Shown: positions 11,208-25,648 of the stretch, piece by piece
Layout of the letters: the number at the start of each line of letters is the position of its first letter
How positions within the stretch are numbered: position 1 is the first letter of the stretch
Origin: an uncultured Spiribacter sp.
GTDB taxonomy: Bacteria > Pseudomonadota > Gammaproteobacteria > Nitrococcales > Nitrococcaceae
Assembly (NCBI GenBank): GCA_937884605.1
Contig: CALGDM010000005.1
Location: 62,001 to 126,000, forward strand
Length of the DNA stretch: 64,000 bases
Direction: 5' to 3'
Position numbers and translations under genes: made by a program
The notes under the pieces: model-generated
Databases searched by the model: none
What the model was told of the DNA's origin: nothing
Seen by the model: only the letters and a program-made list of their open reading frames with translations

Positions 11208-11657
11208 CTCGCCGTAGCGGCGCGACGCCAGGCGGCGCAGCGATGCCGCAAGACGGTCGTTGTCCATGCCCCGGGCGGCGGATTCCAGGTGCCGGGCCGT
11301 CTCGGCGCTCAGGGTGACACTCTGCCGGGGCGGTCTGGCGGGTGGCGGTGTTGCCAGGCGGATCTGCAGTCGGGCGGGCCGCACCCCCAGCGACTCGGCG
11401 GCCGCCTCCAGCAAGGCCGCCTGATAGGCCCGAAGCGGCGTCGCCCACGCCGAGCTCTCGGCAGTCACGATCAACGCATCGGTGGACAGTGCGGCGACCT
11501 GCCAGTGGCCATGCAGGCGTCCGGGCAGGGCGCCGTTGAGGGTGCGCGTCGCGCGCTCGAGCAGGGCGGTCTGGCGGCGGATGGCGCCCATGTCGCTGCT
11601 CGATCGCCGCATGATCCCCTGTAGGCGGCCGGGGCCACCGGCCCTGCGCTCGCTCAT
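11193..11657 (-). CDS. dciA: DUF721 / DciA-like protein
   Basis: A 154-residue basic protein of the DUF721 family, matching DciA, the replicative helicase loader or operator used by bacteria without DnaC/DnaI. The N-terminal part holds the DUF721 fold (region with [19 protein letters not shown] and [20 protein letters not shown]); the C-terminus is Arg/Ala-rich. Antisense placement between lpxC and secA is the usual spot in Pseudomonas and many other Gammaproteobacteria. AGGAG precedes the ATG at a good distance. The family call is good; the helicase role comes from family knowledge. Confidence 0.8.
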   Translation of the reverse strand: MSERRAGGPGRLQGIMRRSSSDMGAIRRQTALLERATRTLNGALPGRLHGHWQVAALSTDALIVTAESSAWATPLRAYQAALLEAAAESLGVRPARLQIRLATPPPARPPRQSVTLSAETARHLESAARGMDNDRLAASLRRLASRRYGESGNG

Positions 11658-11666
11658 CGCCGACTC

Positions 11667-11696
11667 CTGATTTTCCCGCGTCCGATGCGCTATAGT
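11667..11696 (+). promoter_or_regulatory. Possible secA promoter
   Basis: TATAGT at 11691-11696 is a good -10 about 32 bases before the secA ATG. CTGATT at 11667-11672 is a weak -35 (3 of 6) with 18-base spacing. The site lies in the divergent gap between dciA and secA. No secM-like leader is present. Confidence 0.4.
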
Positions 11697-11728
11697 GATG
11701 CGTTCATTCTAAAGCGCATTGGATCGGC

Positions 11729-14467
<2,739 letters not shown>

Positions 14468-14482
14468 CGGGAGGCGTTGAGC

Positions 14483-15694
14483 ATGGCTGTTGCCCAGTCC
14501 GAGTTGCCGCGCCTGCATCCCGTCCCGGGGGTGACTCTGGGTGTGGTCGAGGCCGGCGTCCGCAAGGCCGGGGCCAATGATCTGGTGGTGATCGCGCTGC
14601 AGGCCGACACCCGGGTGGCGGGGGTTTTTACGCGCAATCTGTTCCGGGCGGCGCCGGTGCGACTCGCTGAAGCCAATCTGCGTGATGACCAGCCGCGCTA
14701 TCTGCTGATCAACACGGGTAATGCCAATGCCGGCACGGGCGCTGCCGGCGATCAGGCCACTGGGCAGAACTGTGCCACCCTGGCCGGGTATGCCGGATGC
14801 CGCGCCAGTCAGGTCATTCCGTTTTCCACCGGCGTCATCGGCGAACCCCTGCCGGCAGCACGTATCGATGCCGCGCTGCCGGGCGCGCTCGAAGCGCTGC
14901 AGGCCGATCACTGGGCGCTGGCCGCCGATGCCATCCGTACCACCGACACCCGTCCCAAGGGGCGCAGCCAACGGCTGGCCCTGAGCGGTGGCGAGGTCAC
15001 GCTCACCGGCATTGCCAAGGGCTCGGGGATGATCCGACCGGATATGGCAACCATGCTGGCGTATATCGCCACGGACGCGGCAATCCCGACCGCCGATCTG
15101 CGCCAGCTCTTGCGCGATGCGGTGGCGGTCAGCTTCAACCGCATCACCGTTGACGGTGATACATCCACCAACGACGCCTGCATGCTCATGGCCACCGGGG
15201 CCAGTGCGGTGGCATTGACCGCCGACAGCGACCGCCGGCTGTTTGCCGACGCCCTGACCCGGCTGTGTACCGAGCTGGCGCGCGAGATCGTTGCCGACGG
15301 CGAGGGGGCGACCCGGGATGCGGCGATTCAGGTGACCGGTGCGCGCAGCGCCGGCGAGGCCGAGCGGGTCGCCTTCAGCGTGGCCGAATCGCCCTTGTTC
15401 AAGACCGCGCTGTTCGCCGCCGATCCCAACTGGGGCCGGATTCTGGCCGCCGTGGGTCGCGCCGGAGTGGAGGGTCTGGATGTCGACCGGGTTCGCATTG
15501 ACATCGACGACTGTCCCATCGTCGCCGCCGGCGGGCTGAGTCCGGACTATGATGAGGCGCTGGCCGCCCGTCGTATGGCCGCCGACCACGTCCCGGTGGT
15601 CATCGATCTGGACCGTGGCGAGCACGCCGCAACGGTCTGGACCTGTGACTTCTCCTATGACTACGTCCGCATCAATGCCGAGTACCGAAGCTGA
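14483..15694 (+). CDS. argJ: Bifunctional glutamate N-acetyltransferase / ornithine acetyltransferase
   Basis: ArgJ recycles the acetyl group from N-acetylornithine to glutamate in the cyclic arginine pathway and may also use acetyl-CoA. The 403-residue precursor self-cleaves before a conserved threonine; here Thr190 in GSGMIRPDMATML is the expected new N-terminal nucleophile. NTGNANAGTG and the C-terminal DPNWGRILAAVGRAG region are typical. The ATG at 14483 has GGGAGG 8 bases upstream; a TTG at 14477 is too close to it. argF and argD lie elsewhere in this window. Confidence 0.95.
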   Translation: MAVAQSELPRLHPVPGVTLGVVEAGVRKAGANDLVVIALQADTRVAGVFTRNLFRAAPVRLAEANLRDDQPRYLLINTGNANAGTGAAGDQATGQNCATLAGYAGCRASQVIPFSTGVIGEPLPAARIDAALPGALEALQADHWALAADAIRTTDTRPKGRSQRLALSGGEVTLTGIAKGSGMIRPDMATMLAYIATDAAIPTADLRQLLRDAVAVSFNRITVDGDTSTNDACMLMATGASAVALTADSDRRLFADALTRLCTELAREIVADGEGATRDAAIQVTGARSAGEAERVAFSVAESPLFKTALFAADPNWGRILAAVGRAGVEGLDVDRVRIDIDDCPIVAAGGLSPDYDEALAARRMAADHVPVVIDLDRGEHAATVWTCDFSYDYVRINAEYRS

Positions 15695-16676
15695 CCTGAC
15701 GCGGCTGTCGGTGGCGGTGGGCGTGATCCGCGACCGCGACGGCCGAGTCCTGATCAGTCGGCGCGCCGCCCATCGCCATCAGGGCGAGCGCTGGGAGTTT
15801 CCCGGCGGCAAGGTCGATCCCGGTGAGTCCGTGGACGCGGCCCTGGCCCGGGAGCTCGATGAAGAGCTGGGTATACAGGTGCTCGACACCGAACCCCTCA
15901 TTGATATTGCCCACGACTACGCCGATCGCCGGGTAGGGCTGCAGGTCCGCTGCGTGGAGTGGCGCGGCAAGCCGACTGGTCGCGAAGGTCAGCCACTGCG
16001 CTGGGTGGCCCCCGAGGCGCTCGATCCGGCCGATTTTCCGGTGGCCAATCGCTCGATCATTACCGCGCTTCGCCTGCCTCGCCATTACGTGATCAGCAGC
16101 GACTGTGACGACCCGGCGCGCTGGCTGAACGCCCTCGACCGGACACTGGCGGCGGGCGCCACCATGATTGCATTCCGTGTCCGCCTTGGCGGGGCGGCAA
16201 GGCGGGATCTCGCAGGCGAAGCCGTCGCGCGCTGTCGGGCTGCGGGTGCGTCGCTGATGGTCAACGGGACTGAAGCCGAGGTCCGGGCGATCGGGGCGGA
16301 CGGGCTGCATATGAATGCCGCGCAGCTGGCCGCCTGCCCGTCGCGTCCGCTGCCGGCGCCCTACCGTGTGGCGGCCTCCTGCCACACCCCCGAGGCCCTC
16401 CGGCACGCTGCAGCATGCGGTGCCGATTTTGCCGTGCTCAGTCCGGTGCAGCCGACCGCCAGTCATCCCGATGCGGCGCCCCTTGGCTGGGAGACCTTTG
16501 CCCGCTGGGTGGCCGACGCGACGATCCCTGTCTACGCCCTCGGGGGGCTGCAGCCCCGTGACACGGCGATCGCCCGGGCCCATGGCGGGCAGGGGGTGGC
16601 CGGCATTTCGGGGTTATGGGGTCAGTCGTCGGCGTCGCCGTCGCTATCCGGCAGGGCGGGCTCGCCGGGGATCTGA
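15675..16676 (+). CDS. Nudix hydrolase (MutT-type) fused to a ThiE-like domain
   Basis: A 333-residue fusion. Residues ~8-130 are a MutT-like Nudix domain with a full Nudix box (GGKVDPGES...ARELDEELGI), predicted to hydrolyse oxidised nucleotides such as 8-oxo-dGTP. Residues ~140-315 resemble thiamine-phosphate synthase (GADGLHM, AASCHTPEAL, VLSPVQPTASHP, ALGGLQP). The INDR-type ThiE motif is replaced by MVNGT, so TMP synthase activity is doubtful. This fusion is known in Gammaproteobacteria near secA/argJ. The start overlaps argJ by 20 bases; the 3' end overlaps antisense yacG by 55 bases, making the last ~18 residues likely variable. Confidence 0.88.
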   Translation: MPSTEADLTRLSVAVGVIRDRDGRVLISRRAAHRHQGERWEFPGGKVDPGESVDAALARELDEELGIQVLDTEPLIDIAHDYADRRVGLQVRCVEWRGKPTGREGQPLRWVAPEALDPADFPVANRSIITALRLPRHYVISSDCDDPARWLNALDRTLAAGATMIAFRVRLGGAARRDLAGEAVARCRAAGASLMVNGTEAEVRAIGADGLHMNAAQLAACPSRPLPAPYRVAASCHTPEALRHAAACGADFAVLSPVQPTASHPDAAPLGWETFARWVADATIPVYALGGLQPRDTAIARAHGGQGVAGISGLWGQSSASPSLSGRAGSPGI

Positions 16677-16840
16677 TGACGCTCGTCGAGCCAGTCGCCC
16701 AGATCGATCATGCGGCAGCGACGCGAACAGAAAGGGCGATAGGTGGATGCTTCCGTCCAGGCGACCCGCTCGCCGCATTGCGGGCACGAAACGCTGGGGG
16801 GTGTGTCAGATTGCACAGCGCTCAAGGATGAATGAGACAT
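16622..16840 (-). CDS. yacG: DNA gyrase inhibitor / zinc protein YacG
   Basis: A 72-residue zinc-ribbon protein. Its core is CPQCGERVAW followed by RPFCSRRCRMIDLGDWL, the four-cysteine signature of YacG, which binds GyrB and inhibits gyrase in E. coli. An acidic tail (DSDGDADD) ends the protein. The ATG at 16840 lies inside the zapD 3' end (35-base overlap) and has AGGTGA upstream; an internal GTG would give a shorter version. Linked zapD and coaE are its usual neighbours. Confidence 0.92.
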   Translation of the reverse strand: MSHSSLSAVQSDTPPSVSCPQCGERVAWTEASTYRPFCSRRCRMIDLGDWLDERHQIPGEPALPDSDGDADD

Positions 16841-17594
16841 CGTCGTTCACCTGCTGGGGACGTTCGCCCTGCACGGGCTGTTCAAGGAAACGGATATTGC
16901 AGAAGTGCCGGCTACCGCTGACCTCGGGGTAGCACTGGGTCGAGCGCGGCATGCGCACCCGCAGCATCTGATAAGGCATTGCCCGGTCCAGGCTTGCCTG
17001 AAAGCTGCCACCCTCGGCCACTTCGTCCACTGGATCCGCGCTTTCGCGGAGGAGCCGCAGGACCAGCGCCGTGCCCTGGTCCATGAGTCGAAACGCGCCG
17101 TGCCACTGCTCGAGCAGGTCCCGGCGATGGGCACTGTCGCTCTCGAGCCACAGATGATAACCGGGCAGATCGAAGGCACAGGTCCCTCCGGGCACGCCGG
17201 CGCGTTGTTCGATGCTGGTCAGGAACTCATTGTTGCGAACAACCGACGGGATGCCGGTCGGCGCTTCCCGTAGCTGGGTGGCAATGTCGTGGCACTCCGC
17301 CAGCACCGGCTCGAGCCGTCGCTCATCCACCTCGGGGCGGGCCTGCAGCTTCTCGAGACTGGCAAGGATGCGTTCAAGCTCCTTTTGCAGTTCCGAGCGG
17401 ACATCACTGCGGGTGAGCAGCGCGGTAATGTCGAGCAGTGCATCCACGGCGGCACGCGTGTGCCAGGGGCTCTCGCCGGAGCGGCCGAAGCGGAGGTTTT
17501 TGAACAGGAATTCCAGCCGCAGGAACGTGCGCATCCGTTCGTTGAGCGGATACTCATAGATCATCAGGTCCGTATTGCTGCTGGTCGTGTCCAC
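16806..17594 (-). CDS. zapD: Cell division protein ZapD
   Basis: ZapD cross-links FtsZ filaments at the Z ring. The 262-residue protein begins with the family pattern YEYPLNERMRTFLRLEFLF and continues with a mostly helical region, then a beta-rich half. The start is GTG at 17594, with AAGGGG 5-6 bases upstream. The ATG at 17564 would start three residues before the conserved EYPLNER but has no ribosome site, so GTG is preferred. Confidence 0.92.
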   Translation of the reverse strand: MDTTSSNTDLMIYEYPLNERMRTFLRLEFLFKNLRFGRSGESPWHTRAAVDALLDITALLTRSDVRSELQKELERILASLEKLQARPEVDERRLEPVLAECHDIATQLREAPTGIPSVVRNNEFLTSIEQRAGVPGGTCAFDLPGYHLWLESDSAHRRDLLEQWHGAFRLMDQGTALVLRLLRESADPVDEVAEGGSFQASLDRAMPYQMLRVRMPRSTQCYPEVSGSRHFCNIRFLEQPVQGERPQQVNDDVSFILERCAI

Positions 17595-17658
17595 GCTCGC
17601 CCCTTGTTACCCCTGTCTGATTGTCACCCAGATGAGCGGGCGGCACAAAACGGACCGG

Positions 17659-18297
17659 TCAGACCGCCGGATCCGCCTGCCGGCAGTATTGGGCATGCAG
17701 CGCTGCCACCCGGGCATCCAGTGCCGCGGGATCGGCGTCGTTACGGATCACGTCGTCGGCGATGGCAAGCCGGGCGTCACGCGTCGCCTGACTGGCAAGG
17801 ATCCGTTCCGCCTCGGTCCGGGGGGTCCCATCGCGCGCCATGAGTCGCTCGCGCTGCTGCGCCGGCGGTGCATCAACCACCAGGATCCGGTCCATCAGAT
17901 CGGTCCAGCCGGCTTCGACCAGCAGTGGCACCACCAGAATGGCATAAGGCGCCTTGATGTGCGCCAGCGCCTCGGTGGCGGCCCGGCGGATGCGTGGATG
18001 CGTGATTGCCTCGAGATCGCGCCGGGCGCCGGGATCAGCAAATATGAGTGCCCGCAGGGCGGCGCGATCGAGGTGGCCGTCGGCATCGATTACCGTGTTG
18101 CCGAAGCGCTCGCGCACCGCGGTCAACCCGTCGGTGCCCGGCTCGAGCACTGCACGAGCCAGAACATCAGTGTCGATGACCGCGGCACCCTGCGCCTCGA
18201 AGCGCTGGCTGACGGCGGTCTTGCCGCTGGCAATCCCGCCGGTCAGTCCAACGACCAGGCCCGGGCGGGCAGTTGGGGTTGGAGGTTTCAGTGCCAT
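17659..18297 (-). CDS. coaE: Dephospho-CoA kinase
   Basis: CoaE phosphorylates dephospho-CoA, the last step of coenzyme A synthesis. The 212-residue protein has the P-loop GGIASGKT (residues 20-27), the IDTDVLAR substrate motif, THPRIR, VVPLLVEAGW, the VDAPPAQQRERLMARDG lid segment and IRND. It follows pilC after a 39-base gap; in many relatives pilD sits between these two genes, and here it does not. Confidence 0.96.
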   Translation of the reverse strand: MALKPPTPTARPGLVVGLTGGIASGKTAVSQRFEAQGAAVIDTDVLARAVLEPGTDGLTAVRERFGNTVIDADGHLDRAALRALIFADPGARRDLEAITHPRIRRAATEALAHIKAPYAILVVPLLVEAGWTDLMDRILVVDAPPAQQRERLMARDGTPRTEAERILASQATRDARLAIADDVIRNDADPAALDARVAALHAQYCRQADPAV

Positions 18298-18336
18298 GGC
18301 GACAGTCTAATCCTTCGGCGACGTCGATGGCTGGTT

Positions 18337-19553
18337 TCAGATCACTGAGCCCAGCTGAAAGACCGGCAGATAGAGTGCCAGCACCAGGCCACCGACCAGA
18401 AGCCCGAGCAGACTCATGATGAGCGGCTCCAGGGTGCTGCCGAGGGTGTCGACGCTCTGGCGTACCTCGCCATCGCGGCGATCGGCGATCCGCTCGAGCA
18501 CCGTGGGTAGTCGTCCGGCGGCTTCTCCGGTGGCGATCATGCGGGTGGTGCTGGCGGCAAAGCAGCGTGTGCGCTCGATGGCGAAGGCCAGTGAGCGTCC
18601 ATCCCGCAGGTCTTCGCCCATGCGTTGTGCGGCCCGCTGGTAGGGCTGCGTGCCGAGGGTATCAGCCACCGCCGGCAGGGCCTCGGCCAGCGGTGCGCCG
18701 GCCTGCATGAGCAGGGCAAGCGTGCGGGCAAACCGGACGGTTTCCGCCCCGGCAATGAGAGGCCCGGTGATCGGCAGTGCGAGCTTGATGCGGTCGCGGA
18801 GATCACGCAGGGCGGGATACCGGCGTGCCAGTGCCAGGCCTGCGATGATGGCGCCCAGTGCCGCGAGCAACAACGGCCAGCCGTCGCTGCGCAGCCAGTC
18901 CGATAGCCCGATCACCTGGCGGGTAAAACGCGGCAGCTCGGCGCCGAAACCGCTGAACAGAGACTGAAACCGCGGCACGACGAACATTAAAAGGGCGGTG
19001 CTGACCGCCACGGCGACAAGCAGCACGATGCCGGGGTAGAGCATGGCGTGACGCAGCCGATGACGCAGGGTTTCGGCACGCTCGCGATCATCGGCAATCC
19101 GCTCGAGCAGTGTGTCAAGCTGCCCTGACTGCTCGCCGGCGCGGACCAGGCCGCGAATCAGCGGATCGAAATGGCGGGGGTGGTCCGCCAGCGCGATCGA
19201 CAGTGGTGTGCCGGCGGCGATGGCCTCCCGAAGGTCATCAGCCAGGCGTCTCAGCCCGGCATGCTTTTCCTCGCGGCTGATCAGCGTGATCGCGTCGATG
19301 AGGGGGACGCCGGCGCGGCTCAGCGTGGCCAGCTGGCGCAACAGGGCATTGATCTGGCGTGGATTGGCCCGTGGCTTTTCCGACACGACCAGGCGCTCGA
19401 GCCCGGCGGGCACCTGCACCGATCCGGACAGCGCCAGTCCGCGACTGCTCAGCCAGCGGCGCAGCTGCCCGGCGTCGCTGGCAAGCGAAAAGCCGCCCCG
19501 CCGTCGGCCGTCGATATCCCGGCCATGCCAGAAAAACGCCCTCGGGCTTGCCA

Positions 19554-19554
<1 letters not shown>
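18337..19554 (-). CDS. pilC: Type IV pilus inner-membrane platform protein PilC (T2SF family)
   Basis: A 405-residue GspF/PilC-family protein, the inner-membrane platform that couples the PilB motor to pilus assembly. It has two T2SF repeats (RQLATLSRAGVPLIDAI and RTLALLMQAGAPLAEALP), each followed by cytoplasmic helices and membrane segments (residues ~165-190, ~215-240, ~375-395). Repeat signatures GEQSGQLDTLLERIA and GEAAGRLPTVLERIA are intact. The ATG overlaps the pilB stop by 4 bases. No pilD follows. Confidence 0.94.
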
Positions 19555-21179
<1,625 letters not shown>

Positions 21180-21275
21180 GGGACCTCTCCCGAGACGTCT
21201 GGGAGGGTCATGGTTGACGAAGTGCAGGCACCGGCGTCGCGGGCTGGATCACAGAACAGGCGAGGGGGCGGGAAA

Positions 21276-21352
21276 TGGTCGGAGTAGCAGGATTCGAACC
21301 TACGACCTCTGCCTCCCGAAGGCAGCGCTCTACCAAGCTGAGCTATACTCCG
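21276..21352 (-). tRNA. tRNA-Pro (anticodon CGG)
   Basis: A complete cloverleaf on the minus strand. The acceptor arm CGGAGTA pairs with TACTCCG, followed by discriminator A and an encoded CCA. The D-arm contains AGCTCAGC...GAGC, the anticodon loop TTCGGGA is closed by CTGCC/GGCAG, and the T-arm has GGTTCGAATCC. The anticodon CGG reads CCG proline codons. It lies 8 bases downstream of ispB's stop, between ispB and pilB. Confidence 0.97.
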
Positions 21353-21360
21353 ACTGTCGG

Positions 21361-22338
21361 TCAGTAGTCGCGGCCTACGGCGAATGCCGCAAGGCGGCCG
21401 AGAGCCGTGCGGAACGGGCTTTCGTCAAGCGCGGCAAGTGCCTCGGTGGCAAGGTCGGCCTCCCGCTCCGCAAGCCTGCGAGTATAGGTAATCGAGCCGG
21501 TGCGCGCAATCGCCGCAACCACGGCATCGATATCTTCGCGACCGCCATTTTCAATGGCATCGCGAACGATGCCACGGTCATCGGCCGTGGCATTGGCCAT
21601 GCAGTGGATGAGCGGCAACGTCGGTTTGCCCTCGGCCAGGTCATCGCCGATGTTCTTGCCGATGGTCGCGGCATCACCGTCGTAGTCGAGGGCGTCATCC
21701 GCCAGCTGAAAGGCGATCCCCAGGTGATGGCCATACGCGGCGGCCGCCTGCAGCCGGGCGGTATCGGCGGGGTGGTTGATTTCGACCGCCAGCTGGCAGC
21801 CCGTCTCGAACAGCACCGCCGTCTTGCGATCGATCACCTGCTGGTAGCGGGCCTCGGTCACGTCCGGGTCGTGGACGTGCATGAGCTGCATCACCTCGCC
21901 CTCGGCGATGCGATTGGTGGTGCGCGAGAACAGGGCCATCACCGCCATGTCATCGAGTTCGACCATCATCTCGAAGGCACGCGTGTAGAGGAAATCGCCC
22001 ACCAGCACGCTCGCCTCGTTGCCCCATATCTGGTTGGCCGTATCGCGCCCGCGCCGCACCGCGGACTCATCGACCACGTCATCATGCAGCAGTGTGGCGG
22101 TATGAATCAGTTCAAGCGTTGCCCCCAGCAGCGCATGACGGTGGTCATCATCAGGGTGTCCGACGGCCCGCGCCATCAGCAGCGCCACCATCGGTCGCAG
22201 GCGCTTGCCGCCGCCGCTGATGATGTACTGACCCAGCTGGTTGATCAGAGCGACGTCCGACTGAAGCCGGTCCTGGATAATCCCGTCGACGGCGGACATG
22301 TCGTCCGCAACGGGGTTGCGTATGGCGGCGATCTCCAT
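21361..22338 (-). CDS. ispB: Octaprenyl (polyprenyl) diphosphate synthase
   Basis: A 325-residue trans-polyprenyl diphosphate synthase making the ubiquinone side chain. It has GGGKRLRPM, the first Asp-rich motif LLHDDVVDESAVRRG, the GDFLYTRAF segment, the ISxK-equivalent DRKTA, and the second Asp-rich motif FQLADDALDY. It is divergent from rplU, the arrangement found in E. coli and many Gammaproteobacteria, which supports IspB over FPP synthase (a separate ispA lies at 56787-57680). Chain length cannot be read from sequence. Confidence 0.93.
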   Translation of the reverse strand: MEIAAIRNPVADDMSAVDGIIQDRLQSDVALINQLGQYIISGGGKRLRPMVALLMARAVGHPDDDHRHALLGATLELIHTATLLHDDVVDESAVRRGRDTANQIWGNEASVLVGDFLYTRAFEMMVELDDMAVMALFSRTTNRIAEGEVMQLMHVHDPDVTEARYQQVIDRKTAVLFETGCQLAVEINHPADTARLQAAAAYGHHLGIAFQLADDALDYDGDAATIGKNIGDDLAEGKPTLPLIHCMANATADDRGIVRDAIENGGREDIDAVVAAIARTGSITYTRRLAEREADLATEALAALDESPFRTALGRLAAFAVGRDY

Positions 22339-22419
22339 TCGGCTGGCATCTCGAGATAGGGTGGTGGGAGGATGCTAGGAACGCCCGTTGGGGGTGTCAA
22401 GCGCGGGACGCCGGGCGCG

Positions 22420-22448
22420 TTGACCCCGGGGGCGAATCCGACTATCCT
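22420..22448 (+). promoter_or_regulatory. rplU-rpmA promoter
   Basis: TTGACC (22420-22425) and TATCCT (22443-22448) are separated by exactly 17 bases. The -10 ends about 36 bases before the rplU ATG. It is one of the best sigma-70-like matches in the window and drives an r-protein operon. The divergent ispB gene starts about 80 bases to the left. Confidence 0.7.
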
Positions 22449-22484
22449 CTCACGGTTTTGGAACAACCTTCTGGAGTTGGTCGG

Positions 22485-22799
22485 ATGTACGCGGTAATCA
22501 AGTCGGGTGGCAAGCAGTATCGAGTCGCCGAGGGCGATCTTCTGCGGGTCGAGAAGATCAATGCCGAGGCCGGCGAGACCGTCAGTTTCGATGAGGTCCT
22601 GCTCGTGGCCGACGGCGACGATGTCAAGGTTGGAACGCCGCGCCTCGAAGGCGGCGCCGTGTCGGCCGAGGTGGTGTCACAGAGTCGGGCCCGCAAGATC
22701 GAGGTGGTTAAGTTCAAGCGCCGCCAGGACTATCAGCGTCATTACGGCCATCGGCAGCACTACACCGAAGTCCGCATCACCGGCATTCAGGCGGGCTAG
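22485..22799 (+). CDS. rplU: 50S ribosomal protein L21
   Basis: A 104-residue ribosomal protein with the L21 start [14 protein letters not shown] and the [21 protein letters not shown] rRNA-binding segment. The ATG at 22485 has GGAG 8 bases upstream. A TTG at 22458 in the same frame lies upstream of that site and would add nine non-family residues, so it is rejected. rpmA follows after 28 bases. Confidence 0.98.
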   Translation: MYAVIKSGGKQYRVAEGDLLRVEKINAEAGETVSFDEVLLVADGDDVKVGTPRLEGGAVSAEVVSQSRARKIEVVKFKRRQDYQRHYGHRQHYTEVRITGIQAG

Positions 22800-22827
22800 T
22801 CAGCCCCCGGCAACGGAGACAGTAGCA

Positions 22828-23088
22828 ATGGCACATAAAAAGGCAGGCGGCAGTACTCGGAACGGTCGCGACTCGCATTCCAAGCGGCTGGGCGTGAAGC
22901 GCTTCGGCGGTCAGGCCGTCAGCGCCGGCAGCATCATCGTGCGCCAGCGGGGCACCCACTTCCACGCCGGGCAGAACGTGGGGATCGGCAATGACCACAC
23001 CCTGTTCGCCAAGGTTGACGGCAACGTCGTTTTTGCGCGCAAGGGGCCGCTGAAACGCCGGGTCGTGAGCATTCAGCCGGCTGGCTGA
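22828..23088 (+). CDS. rpmA: 50S ribosomal protein L27
   Basis: An 86-residue L27, beginning [19 protein letters not shown]; the N-terminal arm reaches the peptidyl-transferase centre. [19 protein letters not shown] and the HTLFA segment are conserved. No long N-terminal leader of the Firmicute type that needs cleavage is present. GGAGA precedes the ATG. Confidence 0.98.
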   Translation: MAHKKAGGSTRNGRDSHSKRLGVKRFGGQAVSAGSIIVRQRGTHFHAGQNVGIGNDHTLFAKVDGNVVFARKGPLKRRVVSIQPAG

Positions 23089-23115
23089 TCACCGCCGGCA
23101 GATTGCCCGGATACG

Positions 23116-23139
23116 GCCCCGCCTCGTGCGGGGCTTTTT
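23116..23139 (+). terminator. Intrinsic terminator after rpmA
   Basis: A perfect 7-base-pair stem, GCCCCGC and GCGGGGC, encloses a 5-base loop and is followed directly by five T's. It ends the rplU-rpmA transcript. Only 22 bases separate the T-run from the obgE ATG, so obgE must rely on read-through or on a promoter overlapping or upstream of the hairpin. Confidence 0.85.
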
Positions 23140-23158
23140 GATGGCGACGCTTGGATAA

Positions 23159-25313
<2,155 letters not shown>

Positions 25314-25577
25314 CTAGCCGAGCTGCTTGATCTGCTGCGCCAGCCGGCTCTTGTGACGCGCGGCCTTGTTCTTGTGGATGACGCCACGGGTGGCCATGCG
25401 GTCGAGCACCGGAACGGCAGCGGCGTAGGCGGCCTCGGCAGCGGCCTTGTCGCCCTTGGCAACGGCGCTGGTCACCTGCTTGAGCTTGCTGCGCATCATC
25501 GACCGGCGGGCCTGATTGTGACGGCGCTGCTGTTCGGCCTGGCGGGCCCGTTTGCGGGCGGAGGCGATATTGGCCAA
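25314..25577 (-). CDS. rpsT: 30S ribosomal protein S20
   Basis: An 87-residue, very basic helical protein that binds 16S r[24 protein letters not shown] at the N-terminus, then [11 protein letters not shown]. The start codon is TTG at 25577, preceded by AGGAG at good spacing. The E. coli rpsT gene also uses UUG, where it is linked to feedback control, so the rare start is probably conserved for a reason. It is divergent from murJ. Confidence 0.97.
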   Translation of the reverse strand: MANIASARKRARQAEQQRRHNQARRSMMRSKLKQVTSAVAKGDKAAAEAAYAAAVPVLDRMATRGVIHKNKAARHKSRLAQQIKQLG

Positions 25578-25619
25578 CGTGCTACTCCTGTTGAGTCTTT
25601 AGCGTGGGAAAAGAGCGGT

Positions 25620-25648
25620 AATATGCGAAGGCAGCGCCCGAATGTCAA
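25620..25648 (-). promoter_or_regulatory. rpsT promoter overlapping the murJ start
   Basis: On the minus strand a consensus TTGACA (25643-25648) and CATATT (25620-25625) are 17 bases apart, about 43 bases upstream of the rpsT TTG. The -35 lies inside the first codons of murJ. TATTAC two bases further on is an alternative -10. Confidence 0.6.

Noticed and set aside
11208-11728. A secM-like arrest peptide upstream of secA
   Set aside because: The lpxC-secA gap is filled by dciA on the opposite strand; no plus-strand frame has a SecM-type export signal or arrest motif.
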